Positions 39,915 to 48,162 of a DNA stretch of 64,000 bases are shown here, piece after piece; position 1 is the first letter of the stretch; every line of letters starts with the position of its first letter. Source of the DNA: Mycobacterium marinum (GTDB lineage Bacteria > Actinomycetota > Actinomycetes > Mycobacteriales > Mycobacteriaceae); NCBI RefSeq assembly GCF_003391395.1, contig NZ_CP024190.1:4836001-4900000 (forward strand), read 5' to 3'. Both the position numbers and the translations under genes were made by a program. Below the pieces are notes generated by a model. The model saw only the letters and a list, made by a program, of their open reading frames with translations. It searched no databases and was not told the DNA's origin.

Positions 39915-39937
39915 TCGAATCCTGCCCGGGGCACCAC
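39915..39937 (+). repeat. Right att-like repeat (tRNA-Arg 3' end copy)
   Basis: Copy of 37476-37498 with one mismatch. The similarity stops upstream of the T-loop, so it is a short tail and not a second tRNA gene. Confidence 0.65.
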
Positions 39938-40156
39938 CCAAACGCCGCAGTTCACATCCGCTATTCATCCCCCGCCGCGGACCTCACCATCACTCCTGTA
40001 TCCCAACGAGAGCCCCACTGTCGGCCCAGCGCCAGAAGGCTATCCCGACCGGCGACCGCACCCGAGAACACTTTGTTGCCGCGGCCGGTGCGGACCGGGC
40101 GCCACCCTGACATTCGACGACACAGAAGCCGTCTCGAGACATCAGCACGCGCCGGG

Positions 40157-40687
40157 CTAGATAAACACGTACGGACGCCCATTCACCAGCGAATAGAGTC
40201 CGACAAACGCAATCAGCAAGAGAAATAGGGCACTGGACGCCACCTGAGCCAACGCGGTTGCCACATACTGGCCGCCGTACCGCCACAACAGATCCCAAGC
40301 CGATTTAACGCCCGCCGACAGGCCGGACAAAGCGTTGGAGACGGCGGTTCCCGCGGCGACCACGACAAGATGCGGGTTATCGAACAAAGCCTGCAACGAG
40401 ACGGCGTTGGCGGCCTCCGCGCTGGCATACCCACCGGCGCTGGCGTTCACCTGCGCGGCAAACCGATCGTGAAAAGCCGCCACTTGGCTGGCCACCTTCT
40501 GATAGTCCTCGGCATGCTCGGAGAACAGGTGCGCGATGCCGGCCGACACTTCGTCGGCGGCCGCGGGCAGCAACTCGACCGTCGAGGCAGCCGCAGCCGC
40601 ATGCGCCTCGCCCAGCAACACGCCAATCTTCGCGTAATCGTTGGCCGCGGCCGCCACCAGTTCCTGGGCCACCATTACATCTGACAT
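40157..40687 (-). CDS. PE-family protein with C-terminal membrane segment
   Basis: 176 residues from ATG 40687 behind GGGAGGG. Residues 1-95 form a PE-type domain (AAAANDYAKIGVLLGEAHAA, YxxxD/E-like export signal around SEHAEDYQKV), though the name-giving Pro-Glu is Gln-Glu (AQEL). The C-terminus ends in a strong hydrophobic helix (SSALFLLLIAFVGLYSLV). PE proteins are exported by ESX systems; this one lacks a PPE partner next to it. Architecture matches the PE at 48163-48675. Confidence 0.8.
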   Translation of the reverse strand: MSDVMVAQELVAAAANDYAKIGVLLGEAHAAAAASTVELLPAAADEVSAGIAHLFSEHAEDYQKVASQVAAFHDRFAAQVNASAGGYASAEAANAVSLQALFDNPHLVVVAAGTAVSNALSGLSAGVKSAWDLLWRYGGQYVATALAQVASSALFLLLIAFVGLYSLVNGRPYVFI

Positions 40688-41190
40688 ATCGGCCCTCCCA
40701 CCCAATCGTGGTTTGATCCATCGCCCAGGGGCCAATATCACACCAAGCCGGCAGCCCAGCAGGCCCTTGTAGCAAACTTTTCTGCCCGATGACAGGCCGG
40801 CACCTCGGACTGGGTGTGGCCCTCGACGATCACGGCAGTGAAAACCAGGCGAGCCTTCGACACCCACCGGCAGTCACGCAATGACCCGATTCGGAAGTCT
40901 TGAGACACGCCATTCGCACGATGCCTCACGTGACCGCCATCACCCCTGATATTGAAATCCGTAGGGCCTGATGCAGCGAGCGGGCGACGTGCGTGATTCG
41001 ATCAGGGCGCTGTGCCAGCGGCGCGCAGGCATTCGGCTCCCACAGTGCGTTCCCCACCCGCCCCGTCCGATCAGCCCATTAGTACCCGCAACGTAGGGCC
41101 TTCGGACCCTCGTTAGGCCTGACCACGGATGCGTAGCATCGGCTCATCCGCGAGGCACACCGCGCCTCTTCCCGGCTTGAGGACCCGATC
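40688..41190. other. Intergenic region upstream of the adhE-like gene
   Basis: 503 bp with no credible gene. It should contain the promoters of the PE gene (minus) and of the adhE-like gene (plus); only the palindrome at 41093-41112 stands out. Confidence 0.6.
41093..41112 (+). promoter_or_regulatory. Possible DosR-like box upstream of adhE
   Basis: The palindrome GTAGGGCCTTCGGACCCTCG lies 78 bp before the adhE start. Its core GGGCCTTCGGACCC keeps the GGG and CCC arms and the inner C and G of the DosR (DevR) consensus GGGACTWWAGTCCC, matching 10 of 14 positions. The hypoxia regulator would suit a fermentative dehydrogenase. It could also be a chance hairpin. Confidence 0.3.
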
Positions 41191-43860
41191 ATGACAACGA
41201 CACCAACCGAGTCCGCCTCCCCCGTCGAAGCACCCGCGATCGACAACCTACGCACCGCCGAAATCGACGCCATTGTTGATACCGCCGCTGAGGCGGCCCG
41301 CGCCTTCCGCAAGCTTGACCAGCAGCAGGTCGACGCGATCGTCGAGGCGATGGTGCGGGCCGGGGTGCGCGCGGCCGGCGAACTGGCCGGTGTGGCGATC
41401 GAGGAGACGGGCTTCGGCGTCTTCGAGGACAAGGTCGTCAAGAACTACGTGGCCACCGAATTCCTGCACGACTATCTGCGCGACAAGAAATCGGTGGGCG
41501 TCATCGACGAGGACGTCGAGCACAACATCGTCTACGTGGCCGAACCGATCGGGGTGGTGCTGGGCATTACCCCGGTGACCAACCCGACCTCGACGGTGTT
41601 GTTCAAGGCGATCGTGGCCGCAAAGACCCGCAACGCCATTCTTTTCCGACCGTCACCGTATGCGGTGCGCTGCTGCGAACGAAGCATCGAGATCCTGCGC
41701 ACCGCGGCCGAAGCGGCCGGGATGCCTCCCGGGGCGCTGCAGGTCATCCCCGATGCCGCTCACGAGGTGACGCACTACTTGTTCACACACCCGAAGGTCG
41801 ACTTCATCTGGGTGACCGGCGGGCCAAAGATCGTCGCGTTGGCGAACTCGGCGGGAAAGCCGGGGCTCAGTGTCGGTCCTGGGAATGCGCCGATCTACAT
41901 TCACAAGACCGCCGACCTCAAGGGCGCGGTGGTCGACATACTCATCTCGAAAACGTTTGACTCCTCGGTCATCTGCCCGGCCGAGCAGACCTGCATCATC
42001 GACGACGAGATCTACGACGAGATGATCGCCGAGTTCGAGCGGATGGGGGCCCAGTTGCTCACCGCCGACCAGGCGAAGGCGGTGGCCGACTTCGCGTTTG
42101 GTTGTGGCGACAAGGTCTCCCTCGATGCGGTCGGGCAGAAGGCGCCAGAACTGGCCGCCCGGGCCGGATTCAGCGTGCCTCCCACGGTGAAAGTACTGCT
42201 GGCGCAGTTGCCGTCGGACTTGGACGAACTCGCCGCCCACCCACTGGTGCAGGAGAAGCTGATGCCGGTGCTCGGGGTGGTGCGCGCGCACAGTGTGCAG
42301 CACGGCATCGACGCCGCCGTCTTGGTCACCGAGCACGGCGGGTTGGGCCATACCTCGGCGATCTACGCCAACGACGACGACGTCATCGAGGCATACGGGT
42401 TGGCGGTTCGCACCGGCCGCATCCTGGTCAACGCGCCAACCGCGGTCGGAGCGCTCGGCGGGGTCTACAACAATCTGACACCCACGTTCTCGCTGGGCTG
42501 TGGCACCTGGGGCGGATCGAGCACCACCGAGAACGTCAACTATCGCCAGTTGCTCAACATCAAGACGGTGTCGCGGCGGCGCACGCCGCCGCAATGGTTC
42601 CGCGTGCCGTCCAACACCTACTTCAACGAAGGCGCATTGGACAATCTGCGCGAGCTCGACTGCGAGACCGTCGTGGTGGTCACCGACGCACTGACCGAGG
42701 AGCGCGGCGTGGTCGAGGCGCTGCGTGGCAAGTTGCGCGCCCAGCACGTGCAGGTGTTCAGCGAAGTGACACCCGAGCCCGACGAGACGACCATCCGCCG
42801 CGGTGTCGCGCTCATGCAGCGGGTGCAGCCCGATCTGCTGATCGCCATCGGCGGCGGTTCGGTGCTCGACGCCGGCAAGGCGATGCGGCTGTTCTACGAG
42901 CACCCGGAGAAAAGCCTCGACGCTTTGACGATGCCCTTCCTCGACCCGCGCAAGCGGGTGGCCGACTATCCGACCGACCGTCATCGCATCCAACTGGTTG
43001 CTGTCCCAACGACATCGGGCACCGGGTCGGAAGTTTCGCCGGCGGCGGTGTTGACCGTTGGCGGAAAGAAGGAAACGCTCGTCGACTACAGCTTGGTCCC
43101 CGACCTGGCGATCGTGGACCCGGTGCTGACCTCGTCAATGCCGCAGAAGCTGACCGCGGACACCGGCATCGACGCGCTGACCCACGCGCTGGAGGCGATC
43201 GTGTCGATCTTCGCCTCGCCCTACACGGATGCGTTGTGCGCCCAGGCGGTACGGCTGATCTTCGACGCTCTGCCCAGGGCGTACGACGATCCCGACGATC
43301 TGTCCGCGCGAACGAGCATGTCCAATGCGGCGACGCTTGCCGGCCTGGCCTTCTCGAATGCCTTCGTCGGGACCAATCATGCCCTCGCCCACGCCGTTGG
43401 TGCGAAATTCTCGGTCCCGCATGGCCGGGCGAACGGCATCTTCCTGCCGCACGTGCTGCGTTACAACGCAAGTCTGCCTACCAAGTTCATGCCCGCGCCT
43501 GGATATTCGGCGTACATCGCACCGGACAAATACGCGCAACTCGGTCAGCTGGTGTTTGGTGGCCATCTTCCCGACGACAGCCGCCAGCGATTGTTCGCAG
43601 GGGTCGACGATCTGCTGGACCGACTGGACATGCCGAGATCGCTGCGGGAATTCGGGGTTGACGAGCAGGAGTTCCTGGCCGCGCTGCCGACGCTGGCGAT
43701 GACTGCGTTCGAGGATCTCAGCAACCGCACCAACCCGCGGATGCCCCTGGTCAGCGAGATCACCGATTTGCTTCGGCTGGGCTACTACGGTGACACGGGC
43801 GTTGGGGAGCCGGCCCCGGCGCCAATCAAGCCCGGGGATGTTGATGGACGGTCCGTTTAG
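41191..43860 (+). CDS. adhE: Bifunctional acetaldehyde-CoA/alcohol dehydrogenase (AdhE type)
   Basis: 889 residues, the usual AdhE length. Residues 1-440 form a CoA-acylating aldehyde dehydrogenase with nucleophile Cys262 (SVICPAEQTC) and GNAPIYI. Residues 450-880 form an iron-dependent alcohol dehydrogenase: NAD loop AIGGGSVLDAGKAMR, PTTSGTGSEVSP, and metal ligands in DTGIDALTHALEA, HALAHAVG and VPHGRANG. It reduces acetyl-CoA to ethanol with two NADH, or runs in reverse, and can form spirosomes. As I recall it is absent from M. tuberculosis H37Rv. It sits in accessory DNA downstream of a weak DosR-like site. Confidence 0.95.
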   Translation: MTTTPTESASPVEAPAIDNLRTAEIDAIVDTAAEAARAFRKLDQQQVDAIVEAMVRAGVRAAGELAGVAIEETGFGVFEDKVVKNYVATEFLHDYLRDKKSVGVIDEDVEHNIVYVAEPIGVVLGITPVTNPTSTVLFKAIVAAKTRNAILFRPSPYAVRCCERSIEILRTAAEAAGMPPGALQVIPDAAHEVTHYLFTHPKVDFIWVTGGPKIVALANSAGKPGLSVGPGNAPIYIHKTADLKGAVVDILISKTFDSSVICPAEQTCIIDDEIYDEMIAEFERMGAQLLTADQAKAVADFAFGCGDKVSLDAVGQKAPELAARAGFSVPPTVKVLLAQLPSDLDELAAHPLVQEKLMPVLGVVRAHSVQHGIDAAVLVTEHGGLGHTSAIYANDDDVIEAYGLAVRTGRILVNAPTAVGALGGVYNNLTPTFSLGCGTWGGSSTTENVNYRQLLNIKTVSRRRTPPQWFRVPSNTYFNEGALDNLRELDCETVVVVTDALTEERGVVEALRGKLRAQHVQVFSEVTPEPDETTIRRGVALMQRVQPDLLIAIGGGSVLDAGKAMRLFYEHPEKSLDALTMPFLDPRKRVADYPTDRHRIQLVAVPTTSGTGSEVSPAAVLTVGGKKETLVDYSLVPDLAIVDPVLTSSMPQKLTADTGIDALTHALEAIVSIFASPYTDALCAQAVRLIFDALPRAYDDPDDLSARTSMSNAATLAGLAFSNAFVGTNHALAHAVGAKFSVPHGRANGIFLPHVLRYNASLPTKFMPAPGYSAYIAPDKYAQLGQLVFGGHLPDDSRQRLFAGVDDLLDRLDMPRSLREFGVDEQEFLAALPTLAMTAFEDLSNRTNPRMPLVSEITDLLRLGYYGDTGVGEPAPAPIKPGDVDGRSV

Positions 43861-44233
43861 GCGGCGCCAATGATTCGTCATTGGCCACCGGTTCGCCGCG
43901 CAGGTTCAAACTCCACGAGATCTTCGGAGTCACCCGCAGATACGGCTGATCACCGGCTACCACCTCGGCCATACCGTACACACGCAGAAACCGGGGACTC
44001 CAGGGCTGCGTGGACACCAAATCGTCAATGACCAATGCGATCTTGTCGTTGCCGGCCAAGACGTTGTGGTGGCGCCGCGTCTTCGACGGCTGATAGCCGC
44101 CGATGTTGATGTAGGTCCCATCGAACTCGAAACCGACCGGGACGACATCGGGTTGACCGTCACCGTCGACCGTCGCGACCCTGGCCAGCGGCTGGCTCTT
44201 CATGAATGCGACCTCATCACTACTGAAACTCAT
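43826..44233 (-). CDS. PPOX-class F420-dependent oxidoreductase-like protein
   Basis: 135 residues from ATG 44233 (MSFSSDEVAFMKSQ). The split beta-barrel signature LARVATVDGDGQPDVVPVGF and YINIGGYQPSKTRRHHN fits the pyridoxamine 5'-phosphate oxidase-like family, many actinobacterial members of which bind F420 or FMN. Its 3' end overlaps the end of adhE by 35 bp on the opposite strand. Substrate unknown. Confidence 0.82.
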   Translation of the reverse strand: MSFSSDEVAFMKSQPLARVATVDGDGQPDVVPVGFEFDGTYINIGGYQPSKTRRHHNVLAGNDKIALVIDDLVSTQPWSPRFLRVYGMAEVVAGDQPYLRVTPKISWSLNLRGEPVANDESLAPPKRTVHQHPRA

Positions 44234-44298
44234 CGAAATGCCTTTCTGGATGGTGCAGAAATTACTTGGCCCGGAAAAGATCAACGTTCATGGCGCCA

Positions 44299-44670
44299 CT
44301 AGGAGAGGCGGTTCGCGATGGTGCCGTCATGGACAAACCACGGCCTGATCCGATAGGTCCTGGCTCCGCTGGCGTGCATGGGATCGGCGTCGGCGATCGC
44401 CTGGGCCTCGACCACCGAGCCGGCGCGGTAGATCAGCAATCCGTCGCCTTCGAAGTAATCGCCGTCGTCGGTCCACAACGGGCCGGCGGCAAAGAGCACG
44501 CCACGGTCTTCCAACTCCCGCAGGTAGCCGAGGTGATCCTCGATATGCGCTTGCACGGCGTCCAATCCCTGCGCCACCGAGGTGACCACGTAGAGCGTCA
44601 ACCCAACCGGGCCGCCGAAATCCTGGATGACTTTGCGTGATTCGAGTCGGTCAGGCACGATCGGCTCCAT
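44299..44670 (-). CDS. YciI-family protein
   Basis: 123 residues from ATG 44670 (MEPIVPDRLESRKV). The YciI ferredoxin-like fold is shown by HIEDHLGYLRELEDRGVLFA followed by AGPLWTDDG and EAQAIADADPMHASG. Some members catalyse dehydrochlorination (TftG) with a conserved His. It overlaps the end of the haloalkane dehalogenase by 20 bp, so the two are co-translated. A start 16 codons upstream is less likely. Confidence 0.78.
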   Translation of the reverse strand: MEPIVPDRLESRKVIQDFGGPVGLTLYVVTSVAQGLDAVQAHIEDHLGYLRELEDRGVLFAAGPLWTDDGDYFEGDGLLIYRAGSVVEAQAIADADPMHASGARTYRIRPWFVHDGTIANRLS

Positions 44671-45577
44671 TTTGGCGTTCGCGCACGTCGAGGACGAAGG
44701 CGCGCACGGCCGCGCCAATCGCGTCCGGGGAGTCCTCTTGCAGGAAGTGACGGCCGGCGACCTTCACTTCGCGCTGGTTGGGCCACGAGCGCGCGAAGTC
44801 GAGCTCGCTGCCCCCTTCATGCAGGATTGCGCCCGGCTCCGCGACTATGAGAAGTTTCGGAATGTCGCTGCGCGATAAGAAGTCTGCATACTCCTGTACC
44901 ATCGCCTGCACGTCAGCCGGCTCACCCTCGACCGGGATCTCACGGGCCCAGAGCAGCGTGGGGATGCGGCTCTGGGGCGTGGGGTAGGGCTTGCGATAGA
45001 CGGCCATCTCCTCCTCGGTCAGCTGGCGTTGCACACCTCCAGGCACCACCTTCTCCACAAAGACGTTCTCCGCCAAAGCCATCCGCTCGCCCTGTTCGGT
45101 GCGCAGCGCCCGCATCAGGGGCTCATAGTCGGTGAAGCCCGCCCAGGTCCTGGGCTGCACGAGCGCATCCATGTAAGCGATACCGGCAATCTGTTCCGGA
45201 TAGCGCAGCGCGCGGTAGAAACCCAGCGCCGAACCCCAGTCGTGCACCACCAACACCACGTTCTCGGTAATCCCGACGGCCTCGAACCACGCGTCGAGGT
45301 ACCGGACATGGTCGGCGAACCGGTAGGAGAAGGTCGGCGAGGTGCCGGAGGCCCCCATGCCGATCAGGTCCGGCGCCAGGCACCGACCCACGTCGCTGAG
45401 ATGCGGGATCACGTTGCGCCACAGGTAGGACGAAGTCGGGTTGCCGTGTATGAAGACAATGGGATCGCCCTGCCCCACGTCGATATAGCTCATCGCGCTG
45501 TCGAGCACGTCGACCCGTTTCATCGGCCCGGTGACCGCTTCCCGAGGGGCTCCCGCGCTGCCCTGGCCGACACTCAC
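44651..45577 (-). CDS. Haloalkane dehalogenase
   Basis: 308 residues, alpha/beta-hydrolase with a cap domain. Halide-stabilising Asn46 (HGNPTSSYLW) and Trp114 next to nucleophile Asp113 (HDWGSALGF), general base His277 (GRHFLQEDSP). It resembles M. tuberculosis DmbA/Rv2579 (subfamily HLD-II) as I recall it, but the acid after strand 6 is Asp137 (AYMDALVQP) where HLD-II members have Glu. It would hydrolyse halogenated alkanes to alcohols and halide. The start overlaps the stop of the upstream hydrolase (ATGA). Confidence 0.9.
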   Translation of the reverse strand: MSVGQGSAGAPREAVTGPMKRVDVLDSAMSYIDVGQGDPIVFIHGNPTSSYLWRNVIPHLSDVGRCLAPDLIGMGASGTSPTFSYRFADHVRYLDAWFEAVGITENVVLVVHDWGSALGFYRALRYPEQIAGIAYMDALVQPRTWAGFTDYEPLMRALRTEQGERMALAENVFVEKVVPGGVQRQLTEEEMAVYRKPYPTPQSRIPTLLWAREIPVEGEPADVQAMVQEYADFLSRSDIPKLLIVAEPGAILHEGGSELDFARSWPNQREVKVAGRHFLQEDSPDAIGAAVRAFVLDVRERQNGADRA

Positions 45578-47364
45578 GACTGCAGCTCCGACGACTGGGC
45601 GGGCAACACTGGAAGGTGCAACCGCGACGAGGAACGGATGGTGTTGCGGCTACTGGTGCCGACGCTGGCGTGCCGGAAGCTCATGATGGCCGGAGTCGCC
45701 GGGTCCTGGTCGTCGCTGGTGAGGATCAGCCGAATGCGGCAACCGGCCTTGAACCGTCGTGCGTTGGCCACCAACGGTATCCGGTAGACGACATCCTCAC
45801 CGATGGGAACGGCCTCCATATCTCGGCAAGGCAGAACCGGCGCGCCGCGCTGGCTGGCCTTCTCATCGACGCGGCGCATGCTGGCCCGAAGCCACCCGGC
45901 GGTGACGTCGGAGACGGTGCCGTCTTGGGCAACTTCGTGCAGCGTCGCGATCCACGCGGTGTCCATTGCGGTGGCTGCGGCGACGAGACGCAGTTCGATA
46001 TCGCCGACTACATCGAGGTCTTGGGTCAGCGACGCACTGGTCCAGGTGAGCATCGAGGGCGGATCAATCGCGCTGGGGGCGGCCCGATTCAAACCACCGC
46101 CGAGGACCAGGTACTCACGAGCACCCGGCTCACCCTCGTCGGCGCCGAGTTCCCCGTCAGCGCGCAGCGCAAACTCCCGGTAGACGACGCCGGGCGGCGG
46201 CCACGTCGCGGTGGTCCGCCATCCCTGGGCGCCGGGCAATACGTAGCGGATGGCCGGCCCGTCCAGGATCCCGGTGTCGCGGCTCTTGAGCCAATGGTCA
46301 AACCACGCCAAGGCCTCGAGATGAAGGCTCTCCCACGGCCAGGTCAAACCGAACTCCCCGAGTATCCCCATCCGGGTAGAGGGCCTGTCCGCCAGCGCCT
46401 TCCATGCCGCGAAGGTAGACGGAAGGTGCAACGGGACGTTCTGCCAATCGCAACCCAGATATACCGGCACATCGATCCGTTCCAGCAGAGGGTTGAGATC
46501 GCGTTCGTCCCACCACTCATCGCGGGTGGGATGCTCGACCGCCGCCGAGAGCCACAACTGGTCCCACGGGCGCGGATTGTGCCGAATCTTGGTCAGTTGG
46601 CGCAGCATGGCCAGGGCGGCTTCCCCGTTCGCCGTCGCGAACTTCCGGTGCAGCCGTGGGGTATTGAGCACCTGTCGGGCCAGGCCGACCAGCTTGCCCC
46701 GCCACAGTGCGTCACTTCGCTCCGACGCAATGCCCACCATGGCCAGAAACGGGCTGACAAACGACGAGCTGAACAGGCCATGGTGCATGGCCGCCTCGTA
46801 GAGGTCTGTGGTCACCGCCACCGGGAAGATGGCTTTCAGATGCGGTGGCCGCTCCACGGCCGCCTGTAGCTGGGTCATGGCGAAGTAGCTGATGCCGATC
46901 ATCCCCACGTTGCCGTCGCACCAGGGCTGCGCGGCCGCCCACTCCACCAGATCGTGCATGTCGCGGCGTTCGGTGGCGTCGAAGAACCCGAAGGTACCCC
47001 CCGAACCCCCGGTACCACGCACGTTCGCGATCACGTGGACATAGCCCCGAGGCACCCAGAAATCGGTGACGCCGGCTTCGATGAACCCCATCGGGGCACC
47101 GAGATCTTGGATTTGCCGCGGATACGGCGAGGCGGCGATCAAGGCGGGAAAACGGCCCTGAGCATCGGGCCGGTGCACATCGGCCAGCAACACGGTGCCA
47201 TCCCGAACCGGGATGGCAACATTGTTCTCCTGCATCGTGTTGTATTGCAGCTCACTAAGATTGGTGTATTCGCGGCCGGTTGTCTGCGGCCCGTTGAGTA
47301 GCCGCTCACCCTCGACCAAGCCGGATGCCTTTTCCAACCGACGAGCACTGCCCTGCACGGCCAT
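45574..47364 (-). CDS. CocE/NonD-family (X-Pro dipeptidyl-peptidase S15-like) hydrolase
   Basis: 596 residues. The N-terminal alpha/beta-hydrolase has nucleophile Ser159 (MIGISYFAMTQ) and the VRGTGGSGG oxyanion region, followed by a cap and a C-terminal jelly-roll (LTWTSASLTQDLDVVGDIEL, RIRLILTSDD). Relatives cleave esters or acyl amides, cocaine esterase being the model. First gene of a coupled unit with the dehalogenase and YciI genes. The actual substrate cannot be read from the sequence. Confidence 0.88.
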   Translation of the reverse strand: MAVQGSARRLEKASGLVEGERLLNGPQTTGREYTNLSELQYNTMQENNVAIPVRDGTVLLADVHRPDAQGRFPALIAASPYPRQIQDLGAPMGFIEAGVTDFWVPRGYVHVIANVRGTGGSGGTFGFFDATERRDMHDLVEWAAAQPWCDGNVGMIGISYFAMTQLQAAVERPPHLKAIFPVAVTTDLYEAAMHHGLFSSSFVSPFLAMVGIASERSDALWRGKLVGLARQVLNTPRLHRKFATANGEAALAMLRQLTKIRHNPRPWDQLWLSAAVEHPTRDEWWDERDLNPLLERIDVPVYLGCDWQNVPLHLPSTFAAWKALADRPSTRMGILGEFGLTWPWESLHLEALAWFDHWLKSRDTGILDGPAIRYVLPGAQGWRTTATWPPPGVVYREFALRADGELGADEGEPGAREYLVLGGGLNRAAPSAIDPPSMLTWTSASLTQDLDVVGDIELRLVAAATAMDTAWIATLHEVAQDGTVSDVTAGWLRASMRRVDEKASQRGAPVLPCRDMEAVPIGEDVVYRIPLVANARRFKAGCRIRLILTSDDQDPATPAIMSFRHASVGTSSRNTIRSSSRLHLPVLPAQSSELQS

Positions 47365-47388
47365 GAGGCCTCCCGCCTTGCGGCTTTA

Positions 47389-47408
47389 GTTTCATCACTC
47401 GTTGAGAC
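47389..47408. promoter_or_regulatory. Possible TetR operator
   Basis: Imperfect inverted repeat GTTTCA-N8-TGAGAC (one mismatch) in the 141-bp region between the divergent hydrolase and TetR genes. Position is right for autoregulation; the match is weak. Confidence 0.25.
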
Positions 47409-47505
47409 TATGGCTACAGTACTTCCGGGATAATTTCAACGCAAGTGGTAACTTTGTTTGTCATCGGCCGGCACTGGCGCGCCGTGGGCAGGGGGCAGAT
47501 TCACG

Positions 47506-48153
47506 ATGGGCAGCAGACGGGTGAAGCCGGGTCCGCGCGACGAGAAGGGCGTACTCGCCGCCCAGATCCTTTCCGTAGCTCGGGATTCCTTCGCTGAAAA
47601 CGGTTCGGCCGGAACCACTGTCCGCTCGGTTGCGCGGGCCGCCGACGTCGACCCTTCGCTGATTTATCACTATTTCGGTTCAAAGGAAGGGCTGCTCGAC
47701 GCAGCGACCACTCCACCGCAACGGTGGCTCGACACGGTCGCCGAGACATGGACCACCCCGAAGGCCGACCTGGGCCGCCGGCTCTTGCAGACCCTCCTGG
47801 GCAGCTGGGCAGACGACGAGATCGGCCCGTCACTGCGGGCCATTTTGTTGACGGCTGCGCATGAGGACGCCACCCGCCTGAAGTTGCGACGCATTGTTGA
47901 GAGTTCTTTGATCGGAGTGTCGCAGCTCGACACCGACGAAGATGACCGCCTCACGCGAAGCGGGCTGATCGCCAGTCAATTGATCGGCCTAGCCATGACC
48001 CGGTACGTCTGGCAGATCGAGCCAATCGCGTCAATGAGCGATTCCGAAGTCCTCGCGGCGATAACGCCGAACCTGCAGCGCTATATCGACGGCGACCTGC
48101 ATCCCGCGAAGAAGTCGCCCGCCCAACGTCCTCGACACACACGCAGACCGTGA
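47506..48153 (+). CDS. TetR-family transcriptional regulator
   Basis: 215 residues from ATG 47506. N-terminal helix-turn-helix: TVRSVARAADVDPSLIYHYF. The C-terminal ligand domain is generic. It is divergent from the CocE-dehalogenase-YciI operon and most likely controls it. A TTG start at 47458 would add 16 residues. Confidence 0.88.
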   Translation: MGSRRVKPGPRDEKGVLAAQILSVARDSFAENGSAGTTVRSVARAADVDPSLIYHYFGSKEGLLDAATTPPQRWLDTVAETWTTPKADLGRRLLQTLLGSWADDEIGPSLRAILLTAAHEDATRLKLRRIVESSLIGVSQLDTDEDDRLTRSGLIASQLIGLAMTRYVWQIEPIASMSDSEVLAAITPNLQRYIDGDLHPAKKSPAQRPRHTRRP

Positions 48154-48162
48154 GTCGCGCGA

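Larger units (their letters stand above)
37499..39937. mobile_element. Candidate 2.4-kb integrated remnant at tRNA-Arg
   Basis: DNA between the tRNA gene and the second copy of its 3' end. It holds two decayed reading frames, then an intact three-gene cassette. No integrase, excisionase or replication gene is visible, so it is at most a remnant or a passively moved island. The inference rests on the 23-bp repeat, the location and the absence of the segment at this site in M. tuberculosis as I remember it. Confidence 0.5.

Noticed and set aside
39901..39940. Second tRNA-Arg gene
   Set aside because: Only the T-loop-to-CCA tail is present; acceptor 5' strand, D-arm and anticodon arm are missing.
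42102..43661. 519-residue frame inside the AdhE gene
   Set aside because: Same strand but another frame of adhE; composition is Arg/Gly-rich noise and the AdhE frame has all catalytic motifs.
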